Counted from the first letter of the stretch, positions 26,052 to 34,524 are shown. The stretch is DNA of 34,524 nt from Candidatus Hydrogenedens sp. (GCA_012522755.1 JAAYJV010000111.1:1-34524), one strand, 5' to 3'. Program-made: numbers and translations. The notes: generated from the sequence alone by a model not told the origin.

Positions 26052-28787
26052 TTATCCCCCTTCAGAAGTTTCCGGCTGCGGAGCTTGAACGGCTTCTTCG
26101 TCGTCCGTGGGAGCCATGATGGCCATCAGATCTTTGCGCCCGGAACGCCTGGCTATGCTCAGTGGAGTCACGCCGGAGGCATCGGCCAGATCAGGCCGGG
26201 CCCCGGCCTGGAGCAACAGTTCCACCATGTCAGGATTGCCATGTTCAGCAGCCCGGTGCAGGGGTCTTTCTTTGTTCTTCGCAGGCGCAATAATATTGGG
26301 GTCGGCCCCTCTTTCCAGAAGAAGTTGTGTCATGGGAAGATTGTCCAGTGCCACGGCACGATACAATGCGGAACTTCCGAAAAGAGCGCCATCCTTCAAT
26401 TCAGGATAGGCATCCAGAAACTGACGGAGGAATTCCTCATCTTTTCGCTCCACTGTATTGCACAATTCGTCCAGGAGAACCCCCTGAAAGAAGGCCACAG
26501 AATGTGCCAGCGCAACTTTCGTGGCTTTGTCCCGTGAGCCGGGCTCTTTCAGGTTTTCATAAAATGCCTTGGACTTTTTCAGAACATCCATGGGCGTTTC
26601 ACCGGCAACATTGCGCTGGGTGAAGTCTGCGCCCCGGGTCAGCAGCAGCGAAGCGGTGCGATGGAAACCACCCTGCAAGCAACGGTGCAGGGCCGTGTTG
26701 CCTTCGCCGTCCGGCTCATTCACAGGTACGCCCCGCAGAAGGAACATCTGGATGGGGCCCCAATGGCCGTTTGTGGCGCTGTAGTGCAAAGGCAGACAGC
26801 CCGCACGATTCCGTATATGGAAATCGGCTCCATTGCTCACGAGATGGTTGATGTTGATGATCTGTCCGCGCTCAGAGGCAAGATGAAGGGGCGTATTTCC
26901 GTCATTATCCACGGCGTTTACAAGAGCACCTTCTTCCATAAGTATCTTGATGGTATCCTCACAGCCGCGCAACGCCGCCAGATGAAGCGGGGTCCTTCCC
27001 TGTGCGTTGACAGTATTCACATCCAACTTGTGGTCTACCAACCAGCGTACGGCCTGAGCATCTTCGTTGGTGGCCGCCGGGAAGAGCAGCGTTTCACTCT
27101 CCTGGTTCTCAACCTCCAGCGATGCCCCTGCTTCAGCCAGCATCCTGGCGGCGGCATAATGATCTTCCTGCAAAGCGATGAACAGAGGCGTCCGGCCCAT
27201 CTCATCGGTCGCATCAATAACCGCACCTGAATCCAGCAGTACCCGGATCAGTTTTGTGTCGCCCAGCAGTGCCGCCGTATGGAGGGAAGCCCGGCTTTTC
27301 TCGTCACTGATATCCGGATCGGCTCCGGTTTCCAGCAACAGTTTCGCCACAGCAAGATGCCCCTTCGCCACAGCGAGATTGAGGGGAGTACGGCCTTGCT
27401 TGTCAGCGGCGTCTGTATCAGCTCCCTGAGAGAGGAGGAAACGGATCATCCCTTCATGACCGGCATCGGCGGCTATGTGAAGAGGCGTCCACCGTCGCTT
27501 TTCAGTGACTTGTAACCGGGCACCCAGAGTAAGAAGCTGTTCAGCCATGACCGTATTGTTTTTTTCCGCCGCCAGATGCAGAGGTGTATACGCATCGGCC
27601 CGGCGAGACTCCAGCACAGCGCCCCTGTCCAGCAGAAAATTGAAGACCTCTCCAAGACTTCTGTCCACGGCGATGTGGATGGGTGTATCGCCCTTGGCTG
27701 AGGGATAGCCCAGACGCGCACCGCGGCTGATCAGAAAATCCATCATGTCCAGATTACTGTCCATAGCTGCATGACACAGCAGAGTCCATCCATAATAGGA
27801 ACTGTCGCGGCTGTCAGGACTCACACCATGCTTGAAAAAAAGATCCAGCACTTCCTTGCGACCGGCACGGGTTGCCAGAGAAGGCGGTGTTTCCCCTTCC
27901 ATATTGCCAAGAAGACGGACCCCGGCATCCAACATGACTTCCACTACCTTCGGATTGCCAGAGCCCATGGCTGAAATCATGACAGACTGCCCCGCCTGGT
28001 TCATGAGGCTCAGTTGATCCGGCTCATGTTCGGCATACCACTTGATGGCTGGCAGATCGCCCAGACCGGCATCCATGAATACATCGGGCTTGAATCCCAT
28101 CTCACGGAAAAGAGCGGTGATATCCCAGTGTTCATTGACAGCGGCCGCATGGAAAGCACAAAAATATCTCTCATCAGAGAAACTTGCCAGAGGATCTTCG
28201 CCCAACTCCACAAAGCGCCTGCAACTGTCCACTCCGCCGGCATCGGTTGCCTCAAAAAAAGGCGTGTAGTCCCGCTCATTCATGCTGTGGAGGGGGATCC
28301 CCATTTCCACAAGCATATCAATGGTGTACACATCATTTGCCCGCGCCGCCAGATGAAGAGCGGTATTGCCCTTCTCGTCCTGCGCCATCAGATTGTCGCC
28401 CCGCTCCACAAGCAGCATGATCACCTCAGGCATTTCATTTTCAGACGCCAGGAGCAGAGCATTTTTTCCCTGATCATCGCTCTCATCGGCCACGGCCCCG
28501 CCTTCAATCAGGTCCTTGGAAGCATACAGATCCTTTGCGGCCACGGCCTGAAGCAGACTGGTGAAGACCGGTGCTGTGATGTCTTCAATATCGCCGCTTT
28601 CTTCAACGATCACACTCCCGGAGGGGATATCCGTTATGGAATCAACAGCCGCGCGCATGCCTTCGATGTTTTCATTACCCGGGCTTTCAACAGCGGCTGG
28701 AGGAATATCCGCTTCTTCCCCAAGAGAGGAAAATACCGGCACAAGGGTCAGGCAAAGCGTAAAGAACAAGGGCAGCAGATACCGCAT
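26052..28787 (-). CDS. Large exported ankyrin-repeat protein
   Basis: This protein has 911 residues with an N-terminal signal peptide (LLPLFFTLCLTLVPVFSSLG, cleavage near residue 23) and no other clear membrane segment, so it is probably periplasmic. After an acidic linker (25-75), roughly 20 ankyrin repeats fill the rest. Typical units are GNTALHLAA, GRTPLNLAVAKGHLAVAKLLLETGADPD, GRTPLHLAALRGCEDTIKILMEEGALVN and RPLHRAAEHGNPDMVELLLQAGARPD. A non-repeat helical break is near residues 740-790. Ankyrin arrays bind proteins; no catalytic domain is seen. GGAG lies about ten bases before the ATG. It heads an operon with the DUF3810 peptidase and is divergent from the YhaO-like gene, with 260 bases between. 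Confidence 0.9.
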   Translation of the reverse strand: MRYLLPLFFTLCLTLVPVFSSLGEEADIPPAAVESPGNENIEGMRAAVDSITDIPSGSVIVEESGDIEDITAPVFTSLLQAVAAKDLYASKDLIEGGAVADESDDQGKNALLLASENEMPEVIMLLVERGDNLMAQDEKGNTALHLAARANDVYTIDMLVEMGIPLHSMNERDYTPFFEATDAGGVDSCRRFVELGEDPLASFSDERYFCAFHAAAVNEHWDITALFREMGFKPDVFMDAGLGDLPAIKWYAEHEPDQLSLMNQAGQSVMISAMGSGNPKVVEVMLDAGVRLLGNMEGETPPSLATRAGRKEVLDLFFKHGVSPDSRDSSYYGWTLLCHAAMDSNLDMMDFLISRGARLGYPSAKGDTPIHIAVDRSLGEVFNFLLDRGAVLESRRADAYTPLHLAAEKNNTVMAEQLLTLGARLQVTEKRRWTPLHIAADAGHEGMIRFLLSQGADTDAADKQGRTPLNLAVAKGHLAVAKLLLETGADPDISDEKSRASLHTAALLGDTKLIRVLLDSGAVIDATDEMGRTPLFIALQEDHYAAARMLAEAGASLEVENQESETLLFPAATNEDAQAVRWLVDHKLDVNTVNAQGRTPLHLAALRGCEDTIKILMEEGALVNAVDNDGNTPLHLASERGQIININHLVSNGADFHIRNRAGCLPLHYSATNGHWGPIQMFLLRGVPVNEPDGEGNTALHRCLQGGFHRTASLLLTRGADFTQRNVAGETPMDVLKKSKAFYENLKEPGSRDKATKVALAHSVAFFQGVLLDELCNTVERKDEEFLRQFLDAYPELKDGALFGSSALYRAVALDNLPMTQLLLERGADPNIIAPAKNKERPLHRAAEHGNPDMVELLLQAGARPDLADASGVTPLSIARRSGRKDLMAIMAPTDDEEAVQAPQPETSEGG

Positions 28788-29047
28788 GAGAGCAAGTCTC
28801 CAGCATAATGGTTATAATCAGGAGCAGGGAAACAATATCCCGCGACTCGGGCCACAGAGAAACTCTCTCTCCATAACGTTCCAGATGCATCGCGGGGATA
28901 CAATAAATCACCTTCAGTATAATGACCGTGCATGATTTTTTCAATCTCTTCACGGCCTGAAAAATAAACTTGGAATCCAAAGTGATTTGTGACACACTAT
29001 AGACATACTGTATTCTACACCCTGTCATCAGGAGGATTGTGTTTACC

Positions 29048-30193
29048 ATGAAACGTGTCAGACTTTTACATGCAGGAGCCTTGCGCCTGGACAGCTGTTT
29101 CAGTGCTTTGGGGCTATCAGCCGCTGCAGGAGAACAACTGCGCCGGGCCCAGCAGAAAGTGCTTGAGAAACTGGCACAACAGGCCCGGGAATGGCCTGCT
29201 GATCTCATTATCCTCAGCGGTCGTCTCTTTGATACGATTCCTGTCCGTGCTGATACACTGAGCCGGACACTGGAAGCTCTGGAACAGATGGCGCCCACTC
29301 AAATATGTATTCTCCCTGAGGGGGAGGAGGCCGTGCATGATTTGTCGCCCTGGGCCTTCGCCAGGATTCCCGATAATGTCACGGTTTTCACAGAGCCTGA
29401 CTGGATGGCTGCGGAGCATCCCCACCTGCCTGTAACTGTCCACGGGAAAAGGGGTGATTCAGAGGAAGACCTTTCACGTTTTTTTGAGGAACTGTCTTTG
29501 CCCGATGACGGTCGTATCCATCTGGCTGTGATTTTGTATTCCGAAGAAACACCGGCCAGCCTTCCATCACCACCGGCTGGACTGGCCTGGCTGGCCTCAG
29601 GGATGAAGAGACCCGATACCGATCTGAGCCACAAAGATGACGGGATGTCTTCCGTTGTGAGCGATCCTCAGGCACTGTCCTTCAAAGATTGTGGCGAAAA
29701 ATATATGTACAAGGTGGAAATCATACAGGAAGCCGACGGACGTTTCAGACACAGTATGGACACGATTTCTTCCTCATCACTTATTTTCGAAAAACGGACC
29801 ATTGATGCAGCCGATCTCATGGCTCTGGAAGAAAGCAACGGAGAAATACTGGCTTTGTCCACGGCAAACCTCAAGCGTGTATTGCTTCATCTGCAGATTC
29901 AAGGCCGGAAAAGCTGGCGTGACATTGCACATCTGGCCGCTTTTACAAAGCACTTTCGCTCGAAAGTTCAATTTCTTCACGTGGAAGACCTCTCCGAGCT
30001 GGATTCCGCCAGCCTGGAACTGACCGGAGCGGATACGCTCACCCGCGAGGTGGCCGGGCAACTGCTGGATCGTATCAGGGATTGCTCCGCCCTGGAAGAA
30101 AAAAAGCGTCTGGAAATGAGTCTGCATTTGCTTGTTAAAGCAGTGTATGAATCTTCTTCCCCCTTGAAAGAAGAGGAATTTGGTGAACGATGA
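29048..30193 (+). CDS. Degenerate YhaO/SbcD-like metallophosphoesterase-fold protein, metal ligands lost
   Basis: This 381-residue protein follows the block order of the YhaO/SbcD (Mre11-like) nuclease family but lacks the metal ligands. LLHAGALRLDSCF (6-18) aligns with the family start hHAADLHLxSPF, with D replaced by A11 and H by R13. LIILSGRLFD (53-62) aligns with GDLFD, with the ligand Asp replaced by R59. ILPEGEE (88-94) aligns with PGNHD/E, with Asn-His lost. LASGMKR (182-188) aligns with LGHxH, with both His replaced by M186 and R188. DPQALSFKDCGEKYMYKVEI matches the conserved capping strand region. The frame is uninterrupted. AGGAGGA lies 11 bases before ATG 29048, preferred over GTG 29039. 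It overlaps the next gene by ATGA. The alignment is from memory of family motifs, so the identity is probable rather than proven. Confidence 0.7.
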   Translation: MKRVRLLHAGALRLDSCFSALGLSAAAGEQLRRAQQKVLEKLAQQAREWPADLIILSGRLFDTIPVRADTLSRTLEALEQMAPTQICILPEGEEAVHDLSPWAFARIPDNVTVFTEPDWMAAEHPHLPVTVHGKRGDSEEDLSRFFEELSLPDDGRIHLAVILYSEETPASLPSPPAGLAWLASGMKRPDTDLSHKDDGMSSVVSDPQALSFKDCGEKYMYKVEIIQEADGRFRHSMDTISSSSLIFEKRTIDAADLMALEESNGEILALSTANLKRVLLHLQIQGRKSWRDIAHLAAFTKHFRSKVQFLHVEDLSELDSASLELTGADTLTREVAGQLLDRIRDCSALEEKKRLEMSLHLLVKAVYESSSPLKEEEFGER

Positions 30194-33100
30194 TTTTGAA
30201 TGCCCTTTCTTATCTTCATCCGGAAAAACGTACCATGACCACCCATTCCGTGGATCACAGGCGTTGTGTGCTCCACTGTTCGTCTTCCGAAGCGGCACGT
30301 ATGCTCAGTACGGACATGCATCGGCTGAGACCCCTTCCGGAAGACAGCTCACCGGAAGGACCGCTGACTCTTGCCTTGCCAGGTTACAGCACCGTCCGTC
30401 TGGATTATGGTCGCCCGGCCAATCCTCCGGAAGCTGAGAGCCTCTTCCCGGAAGAAGGACAATTTGACAGTGAAGTTGCCTCATCGCAGACTGGTATCCC
30501 TCCTTTCCCCAGCGGTCGGGACCTTTTTCATCTCTCTCTCGGTGATGCCATACAGGCGCAAGCAGAGGGAGAGCCCCTTCTTGCGGTAGAACTGGCTCCC
30601 CTTATTGACACGGGCGATAAAAGCCGCAGTCTGTCAGAAGCTGTTCATGCTCTCGATGAAATGGCCGTGTCTCTGGGCCGGGGAAACCGACCGGGAACCT
30701 TTCTCACCACCTTGAAGGAAAAAACTCATCGCCTCGCTGCGGAGAAAAAAGAAGCCTGCGCCGAGCGCCCCGAACTCCTTTCTCTGGCAACCGCCTTGAA
30801 AGAGAGCCGGGAGCGTATGGATACCCTGGAACTGCGCCGTCAGGAACTTCAACAGCAGGTGGATGATCTTACCCGTCAGGGGCTTGATCGTGTGGAATCG
30901 CAGATCAGCGATCTGGAAGCGAAGAGGGACTCTCTGGACTCTGCGCGTCGCCTCGATTCCGATCAGATGGCCGAGCTCAACCGCATGACGACTCTGGTGG
31001 AAACAGCACGCCGCCAATTGGAAAAAACCACGATGGAACTGGAGGTTATCCGTGACGAGATAAAGCTCCTGCCCGGCACTTCTTCTGAAGAACGAACCCC
31101 GCCTCCCACCTTTCCCAACGCCCTCGAACGTGTAATGCGACAGCTTGTCGGTAAAATTGCCGAAAACGAGGCGCGTCTGGAAGAGATTTTCCAGCAGATT
31201 CAGAAAGAAGATGAGCTTATCGCCCAGGCACAAAGCGAGATAAACGCTCTTCCCGATTTCTCAAGAATCTCCGCCAGTCCCATAGATTTGCTCAATCAAC
31301 TGCTTCAGTCTTTCAAAAGCGCTATGAGCAGTCAGGAACGGGAGGCGCAGCGTTGTGTCCGCCTGGAGGATGAACTGGAACACTTGCAACGCCTTTGGGA
31401 TACGGACGGTCCTGTCTTTGAGCAAGCCGGAGATTTTACAGCTGTAATGGTGGAAAACCAACAGAAACGAAAAGCCGCCAAAGCCAGGTATCCCCAGGTC
31501 TCGGAAGAAGTGGAGGAAAAACAGAATCTCCGGGATGAAAAACTTGATTTCCAGAAAGGCCAGCAGTGGATTGCCATAGGATGTTTCATATTGACCTGTG
31601 CCGCTCTGGCCGCCTTCTTCATTCGTGGCAATCCGCCGCTCCTCCTGGTGGCCGCTGCTGTCTTCGGGAGTTTTCTGATATTTTTCCTGCAAGCCGTCTT
31701 TGCCCATCGCCAGGTTCAACGACTCAACCAGATTATAGCCGAAGATCACGGGGAACTCGATCTGCTTCAGGCGACTATGGAACATAAAGATACGCATATT
31801 GAAGAGTTGATGGTTCGCCTGGGGTGTCAGACTCCCCGGGAGTTGGAGGCTCGCTACGACAGGCACAAGGAACTGTCGAAGAAAATACGCATAACAGCCG
31901 AAGAGCTCGCCCAGGAGCAGGCACTGCTTGCCGAAAGCGAAGAGCGTATACCGGCCCTTTTGGAGCGTCTTTGCGAAACCCTTTCGCAGGTCGATGAAAT
32001 GCCGGAAAGCGCCGCAGCCATGGATTCCTGTGTGACCAGCGCCATAGCCAAATATCACCGCCACAAAGATCTGAAACGAAATCTCACAGACAGACAGAAT
32101 CTGCGGCAGACCCTCTTTGCCCGCAAGTCCTATTTCGAAACAGAAAAAAATAACTGTCAGAAAAAATATGATCAACACGAAGAAGAGCTCCGCACACTCA
32201 TGCGTGAGGCCGGATTCTCGCAGGAATCCCTGTATTCCGAATTGGATGATCTGTGCACCAATTTCCGTTCGTATCTGGAAGATGCAGAAAGCTCTCTCGA
32301 TAAAAGTGATCTGCTGGCCAGGCAAAAGCAGAAGCTGGAAGAACGCTTGGAAAATGAAAAAGAACAGCAGAGCCGCTATGAAAAACAGCGTGAGGAACTG
32401 CTGGAAAAATTGGATTTCCCGAGTCTGGAGATTGCACGGGAGGCCGGAGAACTGGGTGCGGAATTCAGAACCATTCAAAAAGAGATTGAGGAGCTCAGGG
32501 CGCAAAAGGACAGATATCTGCAGGGGACTACCCGGGTCAATGGCGAACTGCTGCTTCCCGAAGAACTGGCCGCTGAAGAGGGGGAGGGCCCGTTGCGACA
32601 GCTCAGCTCAACCCTCAGCCGTGTGGAAAAAGAATACACGGCCACCAGACAACAGTGGCTGGATGGCTGGACAAGATACAGCCGACTCACCACTGAAGAG
32701 CGGCTCCCGGGAATCATCGATGAAGAACTCACTTGCACTCACAGTTCACTGGAGACAGCCCAGCAGTTGATCAGCGCAGGAGCACTGACAGTATCGCTCA
32801 TTCAGGAGGCTCTGCTTACAGGACGGCCCGAACGCTGCGGACGCATTGCCGCGAAAGCAAGCGAATTGCTTCAATCCATCCAATGCGATGTGCTCGTGCA
32901 GTTGAGCATTACTCCCGAAGGGCGGGCTTGCATTGCAACGGAAGTAACAGCAGACCAAGAAGAGCCCGCGCCTCTCCTGATCTATACGGCTGTTAAAATC
33001 GCCGCGGCACTGGTTCTGGCCGGTGAAGAAAAGCGCAGACAATTCATCGTTGATGCGGCACTGCAACAGCAGACTCCGCCTTTGGAGTCCCAGGACTTCT

Positions 33101-33210
33101 ACGGCCTCCTCGAAGCATTGCCCGCTCACTGGCAGACACTGGTGGTTACGGAGAATGCGGAGCTGGCCGAAGCCGGTGCAGCCCGGGGATGGGCATCAGA
33201 GAGCTTGTAG
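30190..33210 (+). CDS. Degenerate YhaN/SbcC-like membrane coiled-coil protein, Walker motifs lost
   Basis: This 1006-residue protein is built like the YhaN (Rad50/SbcC-like) family: a globular N-terminus, long coiled coils (about 165-455 and 505-860), two membrane helices in the middle (about 460-479 and 484-503), and a globular C-terminus. Where Walker A (GPNEAGKST) is expected near residue 30, the sequence is SSSEAARML (31-39). The Glu-Ala is kept but Gly-Lys-Ser is gone. FHLSLGDAIQAQ resembles the family FAFGLDELQ segment. The C-terminus has no ABC signature, and the Walker B equivalent is FIVDAALQQQ without the second acid. The start at 30190 overlaps the previous stop as ATGA, indicating coupled translation; ATG 30235 is less likely. 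It probably forms a complex with the YhaO-like partner at the membrane, without ATPase activity. Function unknown. Confidence 0.68.
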   Translation: MILNALSYLHPEKRTMTTHSVDHRRCVLHCSSSEAARMLSTDMHRLRPLPEDSSPEGPLTLALPGYSTVRLDYGRPANPPEAESLFPEEGQFDSEVASSQTGIPPFPSGRDLFHLSLGDAIQAQAEGEPLLAVELAPLIDTGDKSRSLSEAVHALDEMAVSLGRGNRPGTFLTTLKEKTHRLAAEKKEACAERPELLSLATALKESRERMDTLELRRQELQQQVDDLTRQGLDRVESQISDLEAKRDSLDSARRLDSDQMAELNRMTTLVETARRQLEKTTMELEVIRDEIKLLPGTSSEERTPPPTFPNALERVMRQLVGKIAENEARLEEIFQQIQKEDELIAQAQSEINALPDFSRISASPIDLLNQLLQSFKSAMSSQEREAQRCVRLEDELEHLQRLWDTDGPVFEQAGDFTAVMVENQQKRKAAKARYPQVSEEVEEKQNLRDEKLDFQKGQQWIAIGCFILTCAALAAFFIRGNPPLLLVAAAVFGSFLIFFLQAVFAHRQVQRLNQIIAEDHGELDLLQATMEHKDTHIEELMVRLGCQTPRELEARYDRHKELSKKIRITAEELAQEQALLAESEERIPALLERLCETLSQVDEMPESAAAMDSCVTSAIAKYHRHKDLKRNLTDRQNLRQTLFARKSYFETEKNNCQKKYDQHEEELRTLMREAGFSQESLYSELDDLCTNFRSYLEDAESSLDKSDLLARQKQKLEERLENEKEQQSRYEKQREELLEKLDFPSLEIAREAGELGAEFRTIQKEIEELRAQKDRYLQGTTRVNGELLLPEELAAEEGEGPLRQLSSTLSRVEKEYTATRQQWLDGWTRYSRLTTEERLPGIIDEELTCTHSSLETAQQLISAGALTVSLIQEALLTGRPERCGRIAAKASELLQSIQCDVLVQLSITPEGRACIATEVTADQEEPAPLLIYTAVKIAAALVLAGEEKRRQFIVDAALQQQTPPLESQDFYGLLEALPAHWQTLVVTENAELAEAGAARGWASESL

Positions 33211-33343
33211 AAGGAGGATGTCCGGACATTCGAGTCTTGATTTGGAAAGTCTGTAATCCACGCAGGTACCATCTCAGTCAACCAACTCCCGGAAGCATGA
33301 GGAAGATCCCGAGTCGAAAGATTTGCTGTATACACCTCCACTG

Positions 33344-33369
33344 AGCCTTTATGCCTGTAAATAAAGGCT
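33344..33369 (+). terminator. Hairpin downstream of the YhaN-like gene
   Basis: AGCCTTTAT (33344-33352) pairs perfectly with ATAAAGGCT (33361-33369) around the loop GCCTGTAA. No T-run follows, so termination is uncertain. Confidence 0.4.
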
Positions 33370-33381
33370 GTGAAGAAGAAA

Positions 33382-33420
33382 ATACAGGCCTGTGAAATAA
33401 ACTTACGCAGGCCTTTGTAT
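33382..33420. repeat. Bulged inverted repeat containing AGGCCT twice
   Basis: ATACAGGCCT (33382-33391) pairs with AGGCCTTTGTAT (33409-33420), with two unpaired bases in the right arm. ACAGGCCTGT (33384-33393) is also a perfect palindrome by itself. The role is unknown. Confidence 0.4.
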
Positions 33421-33499
33421 CTGTTTATCTCCAGATTGGCTTATATCTGATCAAAATCTCGATGTTACAACGATTTTATATATGTTTCTCCCGTACAGG

Positions 33500-33519
33500 C
33501 GTTTTTTATAAACGTTTTT
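33500..33519 (+). terminator. Weak terminator-like hairpin
   Basis: CGTTT (33500-33504) pairs with AAACG (33510-33514), followed by five T (33515-33519). The 5-bp AT-rich stem makes this weak. Confidence 0.25.
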
Positions 33520-34233
33520 GCTTGCAATTCCTGTAATATAATGATAATAATGACGGCATAATCGTTTCTTGGAGTGAATGGCCATGGATAAACATCAAGA
33601 GAGACAAGACTCGAGACCTGCAGGATACGCAGCGATCATCGACATCTTCGGGTTGGAGGTCATCCCCAATTGGCACTGCTCCTTCGTGGCTGAGTCTTCT
33701 CGGCGCCGTACTGAAATTGTGGAAAGCTCGGTCAACGAGTTTTTTCCCCTGGCATACTGGCCTGGAGACAGGTGGGTCGACCACATCGAATTCGCGCTGA
33801 AATATGATGGTATGAATCTGGCCATTTTGGCCGCATTTTTTGAGAAGGTTCAGGTAGAAGAACTGGCGGCATATGTCCTGTCCAAACCGACCGGCAAGTA
33901 TGCGCGCCGTCTTTGGTTTCTCTACGAATTCATGACCGGCAAATTGCTGTCCCTGGATGATGCAAAACAGGGCAACTACATAGATTTGCTGGATCCAAAT
34001 GATTACTACACGGCCCCGGCACGTCCAAGCCGCCGCCACCGGGTCAATGACAATCTCACGGGTAACAGCCGGTTCTGCCCTTTGATCCGGCGCACTCAGA
34101 CTCTCAGAGACTTTGAAAGTGCTGATCTGGCTGGTAAGAGCCGTCAAATTGTATCGGCCTACCCGCTTGCACTGCTGCGGCGGGCACTGAGCTGGCTCTA
34201 CACAAAGGAAACGAAATCTTCATTTGAAATCAC

Positions 34234-34256
34234 TGGTGTCCAAATTAAGGACACCA
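34234..34256. repeat. Perfect inverted repeat at the Fic truncation point
   Basis: TGGTGTCC (34234-34241) and GGACACCA (34249-34256) are perfect 8-bp arms around AAATTAA. It begins two bases after Fic homology ends, so it may be the end hairpin of an inserted element. Confidence 0.6.
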
Positions 34257-34270
34257 TCGAATCCACACAG

Positions 34271-34306
34271 TTGAATTCATTGATATTTTGGGCAGATTTT
34301 GTCTTC
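34271..34306. repeat. 36-bp direct repeat, first copy
   Basis: This begins TTGAATTCATTGATATTTTG and runs to GTCTTC. A second copy at 34489-34524 differs at two positions (A to G). The repeat distance is 218 bases, all in the sequence that replaced the end of the Fic gene. Confidence 0.8.
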
Positions 34307-34413
34307 ATTTTCCCGATTTCCAGGATCAGGTTGACTGATCGTTGCATTTGCCTGTCCAAGAAAAGTTGATTTGGACAAGAATGAATTTTTATAGTCTGCC
34401 TTTTCTTTTCTTC

Positions 34414-34431
34414 CACGAAGTTACACGAAGT
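34414..34431. repeat. Short tandem CACGAAGT repeat
   Basis: CACGAAGT occurs at 34414-34421 and 34424-34431, a 10-base period, within CCACGAAGTTACACGAAGTC. The stretch 34370-34524 holds no gene. Confidence 0.4.
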
Positions 34432-34488
34432 CACACTAAAGGAAAGACGATGCAAATATAAAGGCATGAAGCCTGTTCAGGTCATTTG

Positions 34489-34524
34489 TTGAATTCATTG
34501 GTATTTTGGGCAGGTTTTGTCTTC
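34489..34524. repeat. 36-bp direct repeat, second copy at window end
   Basis: This begins TTGAATTCATTGGTATTTTG and matches 34271-34306 at 34 of 36 positions. It runs into the end of the window, so the repeat may be longer. Confidence 0.8.

Larger units (their letters stand above)
33211..33583. other. AT-rich structured intergenic region
   Basis: No gene is seen in 373 bases. Composition turns clearly AT-rich from about 33330. It contains a 9-bp perfect hairpin at 33344-33369, a bulged hairpin at 33382-33420 and a weak terminator-like stem at 33500-33519. TATAAT at 33537-33542 has no good -35. The composition change suggests a junction with acquired DNA. Confidence 0.5.
33584..34369 (+). pseudogene. 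Fic-family gene truncated after its N-terminal half
   Basis: Fic proteins transfer AMP or other nucleotide groups to target proteins. The first 216 residues match the N-terminal region of a common Fic family: PTGKYARRLWFLYEF, GNYIDLLDP, RPSRRHRVNDNL, FCPLIRRTQTL, then TKSSFEI. Normally EGE/EGN follows, continuing into the Fic core with HPFxDGNGR. Here homology stops at ATC (34229-34231) and the frame continues as unrelated sequence, SLIFWADFVFIFPISR, to a stop at 34369. The catalytic core is missing, so the protein is presumably inactive. ATG 33584 has GGAG nine bases ahead; the in-frame ATG 33578 is too close to it. The break coincides with an inverted repeat at 34234-34256. Transfer from elsewhere is suggested by the AT-rich surroundings. 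Confidence 0.7.

Noticed and set aside
29048-33210. Simple pseudogene decay of a yhaO/yhaN operon
   Set aside because: Both frames are full length without frameshifts or stops, start-stop coupling is intact, and the coiled-coil and membrane layout is preserved. Decay would not give this pattern, though selection has not been measured.

Overview
The window is a stretch of bacterial chromosome at moderately high GC, except for an AT-richer right end. The housekeeping block tig-clpP-clpX-lon-engB, three tRNAs and rny show it is chromosomal. Two large secreted glycoside-hydrolase-like proteins, a planctomycete-style Nramp-related transporter and many short palindromic intergenic repeats suggest an uncultured member of the PVC / Hydrogenedentota / Lentisphaerota range. 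That placement is an inference from gene flavour only. No 16S rRNA is present.

Layout. (1) 1-4450: a 2Fe-2S/ASKHA protein of the corrinoid-activator type, an AarF/UbiB-family kinase and a small membrane coiled-coil protein, probably one operon. They are followed by a gene-free leader with a strong promoter and two terminator-like hairpins ahead of rny. (2) 4451-6010: rny (RNase Y). (3) 6011-11982: repeat element A, then a secreted GH71/GH99-like lipoprotein and a 1119-residue secreted beta-propeller/DUF4091 protein, ending in a strong terminator. (4) 11984-14494, minus strand: a membrane-anchored penicillin-acylase-family hydrolase. (5) 14600-15096: repeat element B. (6) 15142-22672: tRNA-Gly and tRNA-Lys from one promoter, then tRNA-Leu, tig and clpP, then clpX from its own consensus promoter, then lon and engB. 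This is a complete proteostasis island: a nascent-chain chaperone, two AAA+ proteases and a ribosome-assembly GTPase. (7) 22677-23057: repeat element C. (8) 23156-28787: an Nramp-related transporter on the plus strand, facing a minus-strand operon of a 911-residue exported ankyrin protein and a DUF3810 membrane metallopeptidase. (9) 29048-33210: two translationally coupled genes that align with the YhaO (Mre11/SbcD-like) and YhaN (Rad50/SbcC-like) families but have lost nearly every catalytic motif. (10) 33211-34524: AT-rich structured DNA, then the N-terminal half of a Fic-family gene cut off at a perfect inverted repeat, then a 36-bp direct repeat.

Two things stand out. The first is the intact but apparently catalytically dead YhaO/YhaN pair, which may be a non-enzymatic membrane SMC-like complex. 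The second is a composite repeat present three times, with a fourth remnant at base 1. It has inverted ends that each contain a 20-bp perfect palindrome, a core with variable 9-bp repeats, and outward-flanking 7-bp arrays that are G-rich on the left and C-rich on the right. It resembles a MITE or REP-type element of a kind I do not recognise as described.
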